Part shown: positions 25,727 through 36,858 of the stretch, one piece after another
How positions within the stretch are numbered: position 1 is the stretch's first letter
How the letters are laid out: each line of letters starts with the position of its first letter
Assembly (NCBI GenBank): GCA_947650365.1
Contig: OX393552.1
Location: forward strand, 22,316,012 to 22,380,011
Length of the DNA stretch: 64,000 bases
Source: Chamaelirium japonicum
Lineage: Eukaryota; Streptophyta; Magnoliopsida; Liliales; Melanthiaceae
Direction: 5' to 3'
Program-made: the position numbers and the translations under genes
The notes under the pieces: generated by a model
What the model saw: only the letters and a program-made list of their open reading frames with translations
What the model was told of the DNA's origin: nothing
Databases searched by the model: none

Positions 25727-28001
25727 TGTAACAACCCAAAATAAAATAATAATTTAAAAATCACTATTATTATAGATCACTATATGAAAATTTTTGATAC
25801 AAAATTTAAAATAAAAATTGGACAGCGTCATTGCGTCCGTCTCGTCGAAACGATTAAAAACCATATATAAACTTTTTTGTTTTGAACTCATTTAAAGTAT
25901 TAAAAAAATTAAAAGAAAAATGTTATATACATATATAAACATAAATAGCCAATAGAAGGATTCGAACTCAAGACCTTTTATTAAATTCTTAAAACCATTT
26001 CCACTAACCAAAAATCGCTTAAGATTTTTCTGTTAAAATATAGTAAAAATAAATGTTATTCTATAACTAGGAATATCAAGCGTCATCTGACCGTTCGATC
26101 ACAATCGAACGGCCAGAATACGAAACGACACATGGAATACCAATCGTCATCTGTGACCGTTCGTTTCCAAATCGGACGGCCAGAATACGAAACGGCAGAT
26201 TTACAATAAAGCCCCCGGAACTCTTCGTATTCTCGGGGGGCCTATATAAACCCCCCCTCCCACAAACATCTGCACAACAGTCCTCGCGACCAAGCGGGCC
26301 CCACCACCCACCGCCGACACACTCAGCTGCCGCCGCCACCGGCACCCGACGCCCGCCGTCGGCCACCCCCCGCCGCCGGTCGCCGTCCGCCGCCGCCGCC
26401 GGCCACCCCCGCCGCCGGCCGACGTCCGTCGCCGCCTGCCGACCGCCGGCCACCGCCTCCAACCACCGTCGCCGGTCGCCGCCGCCGCCGGCCGACCACC
26501 CTCCGCCGTCGGTCTCCACCGTCGGCCGCCACCCGCCGCCGCCGGCCGACCACCGCTTCCACCAACCCGGGTTGTTGGGTCGGGTATGTAATTTAAACCC
26601 GTTAACCCGTTCGGATTTTTAAATCTATTTATAAATTGCTGATGCAAAAAGGCTATACTTGATTTAGAACCCACAACCTCTTCTAAATCTATTCTAAAGC
26701 TCTTTAGGCTAACCAATAGATCCATTTACATCTTATTTTTATAAATCACCTATAATTAAATATATAGATTATCTATGTAAACTATATTGACCTTATCTTA
26801 TCCATACGGACTCGGAATTGAGTTCCGTCAGTGGCGTTGGATTCGTAATGACAAAATACACCTACTTAGATCATAAAATACCATAACCGACAATTAAAAA
26901 GTAAAATTACTATTTTACCCCTAGGGTAAAATGGTCATAACCTTTTCATTCTAAATCGGAATTGAGTTCCGTCTGCGGCCACGAGTTCCTAATAAAAAGT
27001 TCTACAAAATAAATATAAATTTAAAATATTTTGGAATTGACCAAAATGCCCCTAAAGAAGAAAACCCATTAGTTCATATCGGAAAATATTGGAAAAATCC
27101 TGGAAAAATTAAGATAAAAACTAACCGATTATTAGTAACATATTTTCAGGTTTTGAGCATACTAAAGCTTCCTTATCAGGAGTAAGAGTTTGCAACGGTT
27201 CAGGTAGGGGATTTAAACTCAGTTTATTCATGCTAATTATATACTATAGAATGTCGGTAATTTGATATGGAATGGTAAATTTTGAAATATATAATCACTT
27301 ATTGGGGTGTGGGGCTAGCCCTAGCTGAGGCCAAAAAGTACCTGGGTGTGGGGCTGTCCCTGGCTTGCGAGCCTAAAAGATAAATCCTGGGTGTGGGGCT
27401 GTCCCTGGCTGCGGGCCAAAAAGATAATCCTGGGTGTGGGGCTGTCCCTGGCTGCGGGCCAAAAAGATAATCCTAGGTGTGGGGCTAGCCTTGTTGCGGA
27501 CTAAAAGTACCCGGGTAAGGATTGAGATTCCTACCCTGGCCGGAAGAGCCAAAAAAGAAATCGGGTGATTAATGTTTTAATTATTTACTTTTCGTAGTCA
27601 TGTTTACTGCTTTCAATACATATTATTTAGCATGAACAAAACTAAGTCATTGGTGAGTCAGTGGATAGAACTCACCCCCCTACAGATGATGTACACCCTA
27701 CAGAGACAAACCCTGCACTACCCGAAGAAGATGAGGAGCGATCGGGATGCGACCCAGAAGGAGTTGAAGACCCACTCTACACTCCTTTCTATGACGATGA
27801 CGGAGCTGGATTATGATGTGTCAATATGGAAAGTCTTAGCTTTAGGCTTTCGATTTCAATAAATTGTATGAAACAATGATGTTTTAATGGATTGGCTCAG
27901 TAATTTCCATATTTGATGGAATTTATTTATATCAAGTTTTTATTCCTAACACCCCAGTATTATACGGGTTGAATTAATCCGTAAAATATCGGGGCGTTAC
28001 A
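25727..28001. mobile_element. Solo LTR, probably Ty3/Gypsy
   Basis: The 2275-bp block begins TGTAACAACCC and ends GGGGCGTTACA, and CCACC flanks it perfectly (25722-25726, 28002-28006). It contains a TATATAAA box at about 26243, a C-rich GCCGCC-type leader (26280-26570), a minisatellite (27305-27510) and an AATAAA signal near 27857, all on the plus strand. There is no coding region, primer site or second LTR, so loss by LTR-LTR recombination is the simplest reading. The Gypsy label rests on the TGTAACNCCCC ends and is an inference. Confidence 0.75.
27305..27510. repeat. Minisatellite inside the solo LTR
   Basis: About four units of 45-55 bp share GGGTGTGGGGCTGTCCCTGG and a GGCCAAAAAG motif. 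Units differ by small changes. Confidence 0.8.
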
Positions 28002-28572
28002 CCACCAGTCACCACCGCCCCATTGCACCATCGGCCGTCGTGCACCGCCATTGACGACCACCACCCCTGTCGACAGCCGCCCCACCATTATATCCACTAC
28101 TCGCAGCCGGCCACCGGCCACCCCCATCACCCACCACACTTGCGCCTACCACTGCCTGTCGTGCGCCGCCATTGCCGGCCACCACCCACACCGGCCGCCG
28201 CCCCGTCTTTCACCCCCGCTGCCGCCTGGCCACCACCGGCATAGCTAGCTGCTCCCCCCATCAACCGCCGCTCCGTTGTCTACCACCAGCCGCTAGCCAT
28301 CGACAAGTGTTGGCGGCGGCGGGCTGTGATCAGTGGGGGTGGTGACCGATGACGGGTCGGGTAACGACAACTAATGAGTGACTGATAAATTTACTTTTTG
28401 ATTTACTTTACTAGTCAATCCAAATAGATCGATATCCAAAAGTAATGATTTACTTTAGTGGTCAATACAAACGGTAAGAAGGAAATCAAATTTACTAGTA
28501 GATTTAGAAGATCTACTTGCCGATATCCGATTTACTAGCCTTTATTTTGCGGGTCCAAATACAAACAGACCC

Positions 28573-28887
28573 TTAGCATCGCACCCGGCCGACTCAACCC
28601 AACTAACCCATTCCTGTCTTAACCCATCCTAGGTTATGCATAACCTCCCTCAAGATCACGTCCAACTCATCACAGCCATCCGTTGCCCTAGCTATGCAAA
28701 CATCGAGCCCCCCTTTACCTCCTCTCCAATATCTCCCCAACCCCATCGATCTCACCCAACCGTATGTGAAACCAATGCAACCCGAGTTCCTCTTTTCCGT
28801 TCTTTTCTCTCACCCGAACCAAATCGCAGCCGTCCATTCCCTTTCAACTCCCTCTCTCTACCCATCGCAGCCCATGCACGCCGCCTC

Positions 28888-28964
<77 letters not shown>

Positions 28965-29305
28965 TATCTAGAAAGGTGGCGATCTCCCCCTCTTACCCGC
29001 GAGCCCTCGTAAGCTTCTCTCTCTATCTCTCTTCTCTGGGATTCTCCTCTTTCCCGATCTTTCTCTTTCCTTTCTCTCTCTTGCTCTAAGACTGATCATA
29101 GCCGTCCCTCCATCTCTCTCTCTAGATCACGATCACTCCCTCCCTTCCTTACCAAATCTGAAACCCGAGACCCCTCCTCACGATTCCAGATCCACCGCAA
29201 CCCATGCGATCTCAACCCCCTCCTAATATCTGAAACGAAATCCCAGACGTCCGTTTTGCCAAACGAATCGCACCCCCTCGCGATTCCTCTCCTCTTTCCT
29301 TATCC
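28573..29305. other. CT-rich intergenic DNA with (CT)n array
   Basis: A perfect (CT)n tract lies at 28892-28962. The surrounding C/T-rich DNA gives serine/leucine reading frames that are not credible proteins. No gene was recognised. Confidence 0.5.
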
Positions 29306-30432
29306 TGTTGGGTGTGTGTGTTAAAACCACACAAACACCTTGGGTTTTAGTCCCATATCGGTAAGGGGAGAAATCCCCTACCAACATATAAGGATTTGCC
29401 CACTTCCCCCCACTAGTCATCACACTAGAGGAGGGGCTCCACTAGCTCACACACACGCGCGCGTGTGTGCAGGGCCGGGCCGGGCTTGGGCATGGGCTGG
29501 GCGGCGCGTGTGTGTGCGCCCGCGGACCCGGACACGATAGCACCTCCGAAATGGGCTGGTCCGCACCTGCCCTATTTTTGTTTTTTGCTTTTAAGTCCTC
29601 CACCATTTATGATATTCCTTTTTGGCTACTAGCCGTTTTGCATGCGATCCGTTGCTGCATGCGAGCCGTTACGAGACTGCTCTCTGCGAGCTGTAACGTG
29701 CAAGGTTAATGGGCTTAATCGCAGCCCATTAACCGCTCCCCTCTTTCAGCCTCCCATTAACAGCCCGAGGCCTATATAAGGCCCGGTGCAGCCATGGGAT
29801 GGATACACTCCGAAAATCGGAATTCCTCCCTGCTTACTGCCTCTCTCTCCCATTCTCTCGTGCCGTGTTGCTGTGGTGCTGCCCCTTTGCTCCAAAGAGA
29901 CTCCCTCTCTCGGACCAAAGCCTTGCTGCGGTGCTGCCTCCCGGCTTCGAGAAGATCGTCATCGAGTCGCTGGGTTCCTGAAAGTCTACGAGGTTCGCAA
30001 AACCTTCTTGGAGTCGTACCGACGAGAAGGAGGTCGCCTGACCGGGGTCGCCGTATCTCCGAGAACAATTGCCACGAGACCCGCACGAGGGGGGCAATAA
30101 GATTCTTGGGACAGTGCTTAGCACGCTTCGACCACAGGCTAGAGTTTCTAACTCTTATTTTGTCCTAATATTAGATCTAAAATAATCGACTTGTATCTAG
30201 TAGAGAAATCTAAATAATTAGATATATTTTAGATAGACTGTATCTCCCTTTTAGAAAAGTTCGGCAAGGTGAATGACGGTTCCATAGAACCCGCTCTGCC
30301 TTGACAAACAATTTCTAAAAGAAATTTGTGACTTGTCCTTGTTTGCGAAAATAACATTTGCTAATCAATTTTAATATTAATAATTTGATTAAATCCTAAA
30401 TTTGCTAGTTTAGAACGATTAGATTTCCAACA
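29306..30432 (+). mobile_element. Copia-type solo LTR
   Basis: The block starts TGTTGGGTGTGTG and ends TTTCCAACA, and TATCC flanks it perfectly (29301-29305, 30433-30437). A TATATAAGG promoter box at about 29772 gives the plus direction; the GTCCCATATCGG motif near the start is common in Copia LTRs. No primer site, coding region or second LTR follows. Frames at 29340-30168 lie wholly inside the LTR and are not genes. Confidence 0.85.
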
Positions 30433-30564
30433 TATCCAACCACCCGAGATCTGATCATACTCCTCATCTCTCTCTTTCCTTAACGGTCTAAACTCAATAA
30501 CAGCCGCCGTGCAATCCCCCTTCTATCTCTCTCTCTCTCTTGATTCCACTGACCAACTTGTACA

Positions 30565-31190
<626 letters not shown>

Positions 31191-31194
31191 TAAA

Positions 31195-31462
31195 ATATGA
31201 TGATCACCCTTAAAATATCATAGGATGCTAGGATGAACCCTGAAGTCTAAGCTTTCCCCTAATACAAGTAATTTTTCTACAGATTAAATTGTTCTAGTCT
31301 TTATCGCATGCTTTGTTTTAATTGATTTAATTAAATTGCTTAGTTAATCTAATTAGACTAGAACAAATTTAATCTATAAAAAAAGTACTTGGATTAGGAA
31401 AAAGCTTAGATCTCAGGGTTCATCATAGCATCCTATGATATTTTAAGGATGATCATCATATT
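31195..31462. repeat. Fold-back element with arms of about 105 bp
   Basis: The left arm (31195 to about 31300) and right arm (about 31356 to 31462) are inverted copies, for example ATATCATAGGATGCTAGGAT on the left and its near complement on the right, with a loop of about 55 AT-rich bases. A third, partial copy of the outer arm is near 31560-31620. Transcribed, it would fold into a long hairpin. No transposase or duplication was identified. Confidence 0.75.
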
Positions 31463-31905
31463 GATTAGAATAACTTAATTAAATCAATTAAAACTAAGCA
31501 TGCAATAAAGACTTTACTAATTAGCATGTTAACTGAATACAAACAGATCTTTAGTGCTAACATTTTAAGGGTGATCGTTTATCATATTGACTAAAACAAT
31601 TCATCATAGCATCCAAGTCTAGGTTTTCATCAAATTTCTCCATCAGATTGACAGGGTCGGGAGTTACATATCAAATCCCAACAACGAGTATCTTTCACCC
31701 CCAACGGTCATATTCGAGCTCCTCTTTAAAGCTTTTAACCATTAGATTTGGCGTAGAATTATAGTGCTCCACATCAAAATTAGTTTTCATCAGATTTGGT
31801 GATGGGATAGAACACTCCATATCAAACTGAGCTTTTAACCCAATCCTACATAAAATTTGATGAAACTTTTGATGTACGATTAGAGATACCCTTAAGTGCA
31901 TATTG

Positions 31906-32020
<115 letters not shown>

Positions 32021-32084
32021 AAGATTACTGTCTAGCTTTATCAACCTGAGACCAGACTGGAACCGACTTGACATTAGTGCAGGT

Positions 32085-32690
32085 CGGGCCGAGTAAGGTT
32101 TTTGCCCAAGTCGGGTTTGGTTTGGACTTGGTAGAACCGAATTAGATCGGTTTTAGTTTTGGTTTGACCCAAACCCGAACCAACCCGGCTTGAGTTGCAC
32201 CTTAGTGCCAACCGCTTACTAATGGTTTTGTAGGGCATTAGTTAAGCCGACCTTGCAATGCCCGATAATCTCTGACATTTATTTAAATATGCTAATAATT
32301 ATGGATTAAGTGAAACATATGCCAAATTTCATGTGAAAAGCTTTAGGTAGCCGTTGGCCTTATGATTTCTTGTTTTAAATAAACAAGGCGTTAGGGTTTA
32401 AGTGTGGGATTCCAACATAGGATATAGAACTTTGGTTTCAAGTGGGATTGCCTCTTTACATAGGATAAGCCATGTGTTGTATAACCTAGGACGTGAGGTT
32501 TTTGAATCAAAATCGTGGTGTGATGCACTATCAAGGGTGGTTGCAGAGGACCTTGGGGAATCATAACTGAGAAAAAAATTTGAAGAGATTCTATTGACAG
32601 ACCAATATTTGCTCTCCAAACACGGTTTGAAAGTTTTCTTATTACAAATTTACCTCCAAGTAAAAAGATCAAAAAATTTAGTTTTTTTTT
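32085..32690. other. Degenerate repeat DNA, no gene recognised
   Basis: The first 130 bp are rich in GGTTTGG and CCAACCCG motifs like the hAT MITEs of this window, but no intact ends are present. The rest has no recognisable feature. Confidence 0.3.
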
Positions 32691-32699
32691 TTATTCTGT

Positions 32700-32890
32700 T
32701 CGAGATATGTTCGGTTGATTATAGCCGAACAAGATACAGTATGTTCGGCCGACCAGAGTCGAACATTGTATAGTACGTTTGGGCAATCATGGTTAAACGT
32801 ACATATTGTACCATGTTCGGGTGGTTGAACGTATTATACTATGGTCGGCCAAACATATTGTACCATGTTTAGCTCTGGTTGGCCGAACAT
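32700..32890. repeat. Diverged tandem repeat with TGTTCGGCCGA motif
   Basis: Four to five units of roughly 40-50 bp each carry a GTTCGG(C/T)(C/T)GA...CCGAACA-like inverted pair (for example TGTTCGGCCGACCAGAGTCG at about 32741). Units are diverged and their limits are approximate. Confidence 0.55.
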
Positions 32891-34888
32891 AGGATTTGGA
32901 CGCCGGTAGATAACGATGGGGAGGGGGAAGGAACCTATGGCGTATGGACGGGGGAGCTCGGGGAGGGGCAGAGAGTAGTGAGGAGCTCGTCGGAGCGGTT
33001 GATAAAGGAGGAAGGGTGTTAGAGTTTGGGTGGATGTTTGTAGAGTAATTTGGAAGAAGAGGGTAATATGGGATTTATAAAAAATTGGAGGTGTGCAGTG
33101 AGTAAATCTATAAAATTTTAAAATGGGGTTGTGTGTGAAGAGTATTTGGTGTGTGAAAAGAAATGTTTGGTGTGTCAATAGACCCACTCAAAAATTTGAT
33201 TGAACCCCAATGAAATTTACTCCCTTAGCCTCTTCAAATTACCTCCTTACCCTTTTGTTGCGTATATGGCGTAATGCCGCTGGTTGGTTGTAGTTACCGA
33301 TCGTCAAAATAGGTCGTCAAATTTTTTCTAGCTCATCACAACCTATGAAATACTAGAGAACAATCTGGTTTTGATGAAAATTTGGTGTAGGAATGGAGTA
33401 GCATCTTTGCTCTCCTACAACCGAATTCAAATTTGATGGGTCATTTGGTGTAGGATTGGAGAGGCCCTAATAGTTAATAACTGAATATACATTGTTGTAC
33501 ATACTGAATGTATACGTTGATCGAATATATCTCATGTTAATTTATATATTTTTACGAATTAAGCATATCTAGATAACAAAAATAATAGATGCAAGATAGT
33601 TCTTTTAAGAATATTGTATTTATGTGTTCTTTTGATTTTCTTTTATTTAGAACAAATGGCGAATTGACATAACTTGACCAAATATTATCACCAACAAAAA
33701 TGGTTTGATAATAATGAATTAATTGTAATTAACAACCATTACTAAACATTACACACAAGTTGTATACCATCAATTTGGGTCAGCTTTGTGGGTCTTACTT
33801 TTTTTATGAATTCCTATCAAGACCCACGACTTTCTTCAATATAGCATATGCAATATGCTATATGTTTACCTACTATAAAGCATATATAATGACTTAATTA
33901 TATACACTCTAATATGTAAACATATCACTTAGTTAGCCAATATCAATTTTTTTTAGAAAAATCAATATATCAAGAATTCTTGCTTATCGTCATTAAGATT
34001 TATATGCGGAATGTCTTCTCTAGAAGTTTCACTTTCATCTTATATATTCTTCAATAATAACTTATTGTTGCAGATTCACATAAAAGGATAAAGGCAAGAA
34101 AGAAGTATCTTATGAATTTTTGCATCGGTCTTCATAAAAAAAAACATGTTTGATGGAGGAATGCTCTACAATATCTTCAACTAGAGGAGTCGAAAAGTAT
34201 GAAGTTTTTAAGTCCTCATCATATATGATCCTTAGAGATTGGAGATCGATGAAATGTAAAAGATCGGTATCGAGATTCTAACATTAATTTTTTAAACATG
34301 CATGGGTCTGTGTTTACCTATGCTACCCTTTAGCCATGTACAAAGGTTAATCTTGAATAGCAGATCACATTTCACTTGGATATGATCATTCCTTTCTTCA
34401 TCTAATTTTATGATCTATCAATTTTCATTTCTAGTCACTTACAAAAATGGAAATGATTTCTACACCTTTTTTTTATGAATGTTTTAAATTTTTACTCTTA
34501 TACTTTTCAATTAATTTCCATTTTCACTTATAACACATCTTTTGGGCCAAAGAAATTAGTGAGGAAATTAAGTGAAGAAGAATCCGTTGAGAATATCTCA
34601 ACATGAGTGTTTATTAAATTAAATTTAATTATATTATGGGAGCAATTTTTTTAAAGATAGGGATATTTTTTATATTTTATACATACGAGTGTGTAAAGAT
34701 GTGTTCAAATCCATGTAGGTGCATTATGATATAAAAATGCACATCTTGTCCAGGAGATACACCTTTCTAAAAGAACGCCCTTCTAAAAATACACACCCTG
34801 TGAAATATAACCACTTGAAATATTTAAATAAATGCAGCATTCAGACTTCCAGACACATCAAATCAATATGAATTGCTCCCAATTTGGT

Positions 34889-34948
<60 letters not shown>

Positions 34949-35023
34949 TAGTTTTAGTGTCAACATGAGTTTTTCAGAGTTCTTCATTGTTGTAGAACAT
35001 AAACTCTAAGAAACCTTTATTGT
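32891..35023. other. AT-rich intergenic DNA with a (CT)n tract
   Basis: A perfect (CT)n array lies at 34893-34940. No protein, RNA gene or bounded mobile element was recognised elsewhere in this stretch. Confidence 0.4.
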
Positions 35024-35363
35024 TGCGACAATACTCTGAGTGTTCCAAAAGGCAAACCTCTTGAAGTGAAGAGAGTACAACATGTATATTAAAAAAGGCC
35101 GGCCTGCTCCTCTTACCAATGTGTGATTAACCGTTCAACACCCGCCTGCCCGTCTCGTAGAGTGTGTTCTAATGTTAGCGGATGTGATGGGGCCACTCAG
35201 GAGATGCTCCCAGCCCCAACTCTGATACCTTATGACAACACCTGATCCAAAAGGCCAACCTCTTGAAATGAGGAGAGTACATCGAGTATATGATTTGCAA
35301 CATCTAAGTTCTCCAAGAGGCTACCCCACTCCCCTTACCAATGTGGGACTAATTGTTCAACAA
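35024..35363 (-). mobile_element. TRIM element (miniature LTR retrotransposon)
   Basis: Short LTRs at 35024-35140 and 35233-35363 share GGC(A/C)AACCTCTTGAA and a CTTACCAATGTG block and end TTCAACA. The 92-bp interior carries, on the minus strand, a primer site GGTATCAGAG directly after the right LTR and a purine-rich tract (GGGCAGGCGGG) before the left LTR. ATTGT flanks the element perfectly (35019-35023 and 35364-35368). It has no coding capacity and would depend on another retrotransposon's proteins. It is a separate family from the Cassandra copies. Confidence 0.88.
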
Positions 35364-35368
35364 TTGTA

Positions 35369-36190
35369 TCCTGGAAGCTGGTTTGCAATTATCCCCTTAC
35401 CAAACTCTATCCGAGTGGTATCAAATTAAATCACGCTTTAAAGAAAGAGTATACAAAACGTGCCTCAAAGCCTACCTTCCAAATCCAGATTTTCAACTGA
35501 ATCTCATATGCTAGGCCTTTGAATCCGCCAATCTATTTTCCTCGATGTAGTAGAAATTGATCTTCCTATTTTGGAAGGAAATCAAACACATCCTTGCGAA
35601 TGATTTAACTTATGCAGGTTGATTTGTTTCCACTCACTTATGGTGTTAAGAGACAACCAAATGGACATTAAGATTGATTCATTTCTACAACCATTTGCGT
35701 CCAAAAGAATAGACTAAGAATCGCTTGGTTCACGAAGGAGCTAGTTATTGCTCTGTTACCAATTAACATAGCGGGATATCTAGGGTCGAGGTTATACTAT
35801 CCATGCATCTAGTTTCCTATCCGGATAAAAGCTATCCTGACGTGACACATGATCATAGTCATCCCTTTGCCTGCTAGTTAGGTTGAGTGTGATTCACATG
35901 TTGGGACTAAAAGTAACGAATAAATGATCAGATGACTCCTATCATCTTGCATGACACAATCATATTAGATCACGGATAATATTTTTTGAAACGCAAAAGA
36001 GAAACTAATGAAAAACAAAATCATAGAAGACAGAGTGTTAATCGGCAAATATTTTTAATTTAGAAAAGGGAGACTTAGCCTTAAGTCCTTTTAGTAGTGC
36101 TATATTAGATAAAGGACAACCAATGTTTCAATATTGCACCAAGTCCCCCCCGAACATTGCATGCTATAGCAAGTCCTTGTCCTTATTTAC
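35369..36190. other. Intergenic, MITE remnant, no gene recognised
   Basis: Around 35840-35925 a short block (GTGACACATGATCATAGTCA, GCCTGCTAGTTAGG) resembles the fold-back in intron 2 of the transporter gene (40068-40227). Nothing else is recognised. Confidence 0.4.
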
Positions 36191-36194
36191 CCTT

Positions 36195-36560
36195 ACCTCC
36201 TCACGTGCTACAGAAAGAGTATCCATTCGCTAATTGACACTGAGTGTAGCGGTTGCTACAGTGATTTCAGTATAGCTGCTACAATGATTCACTACAGCAA
36301 GAGTATCAATTCCATTTGGTAAGAGTATCAATTTAGCGAATTGTCTGTTGCTACAGTGATTTCACTATAGCAGCTTTAGTGAAATCACTGTAATTTCACT
36401 GTAGCAATCGCAACATGCACAGTGTCACCCGGTGAATAGATACTTTTGTTGATGACGAATGGATACTCTTTCCGGAGACGAATGTATACTCTTGCTACAG
36501 TATTTTAGGTGTAGTAGCTACAGTGAAATCATTATAGCAATCGCTACATGTACAGTGTTA
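36195..36560. repeat. Fold-back repeat upstream of the transporter gene
   Basis: Units such as GCTACAGTGATTTCA and its complement TGAAATCACTGTAGC alternate in opposite directions, and GAATGGATACTC is repeated several times to about 36625. The end of the cluster is about 230-300 bp upstream of the transporter start codon, so it may lie in the promoter. No coding capacity is present. Confidence 0.65.
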
Positions 36561-36858
36561 ATCAGCAAATGGATACTCATGCCAAAGACGAATGGATACT
36601 CTTACTAGAAACGAATGGATACTATTGTCGGAGGGACAGTTTTGTAATTTAAAGGTGAAAAAGTTAATATTTTCGATTAAGGACTTGCTCTACAAACATA
36701 TCCTTCGAGAAAGGATTTTAGCTAATATCCTAACAAACTTATATCCTTTAGCTTAAATAAAAACCTATGCAGCGATTTAAGACTAATTAACCCTTTAGAA
36801 AATTACATATACGTGGTCCGTCTTTTGGTACTAAATTCCAGATCGCTAGAAATCAGTT

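Larger units (their letters stand above)
25376..28572. mobile_element. Harbinger-like MITE interrupted by a solo LTR
   Basis: The left end GGGCCTTTGCATTCGG and the right end, which reads GGGTCTGTTTGTATTTGG on the other strand, are imperfect inverted repeats. Direct TTA trinucleotides flank them (25373-25375 and 28573-28575), as for PIF/Harbinger insertions. After removal of the solo LTR at 25727-28001 the element is about 0.9 kb. No transposase is present. A 3-bp duplication is weak evidence alone; the second copy at 24113 with the same left end supports it. Confidence 0.65.

Noticed and set aside
26076-26725. Gly/Arg/Ala-rich frames of up to 174 residues
   Set aside because: They cover a GCC-repeat-rich leader in a solo LTR flanked by a perfect CCACC duplication; three overlapping frames are open only because of base composition.
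29340-30168. Several overlapping frames of 60-124 residues
   Set aside because: All lie inside a solo LTR with a TATCC duplication and show no recognised domain.
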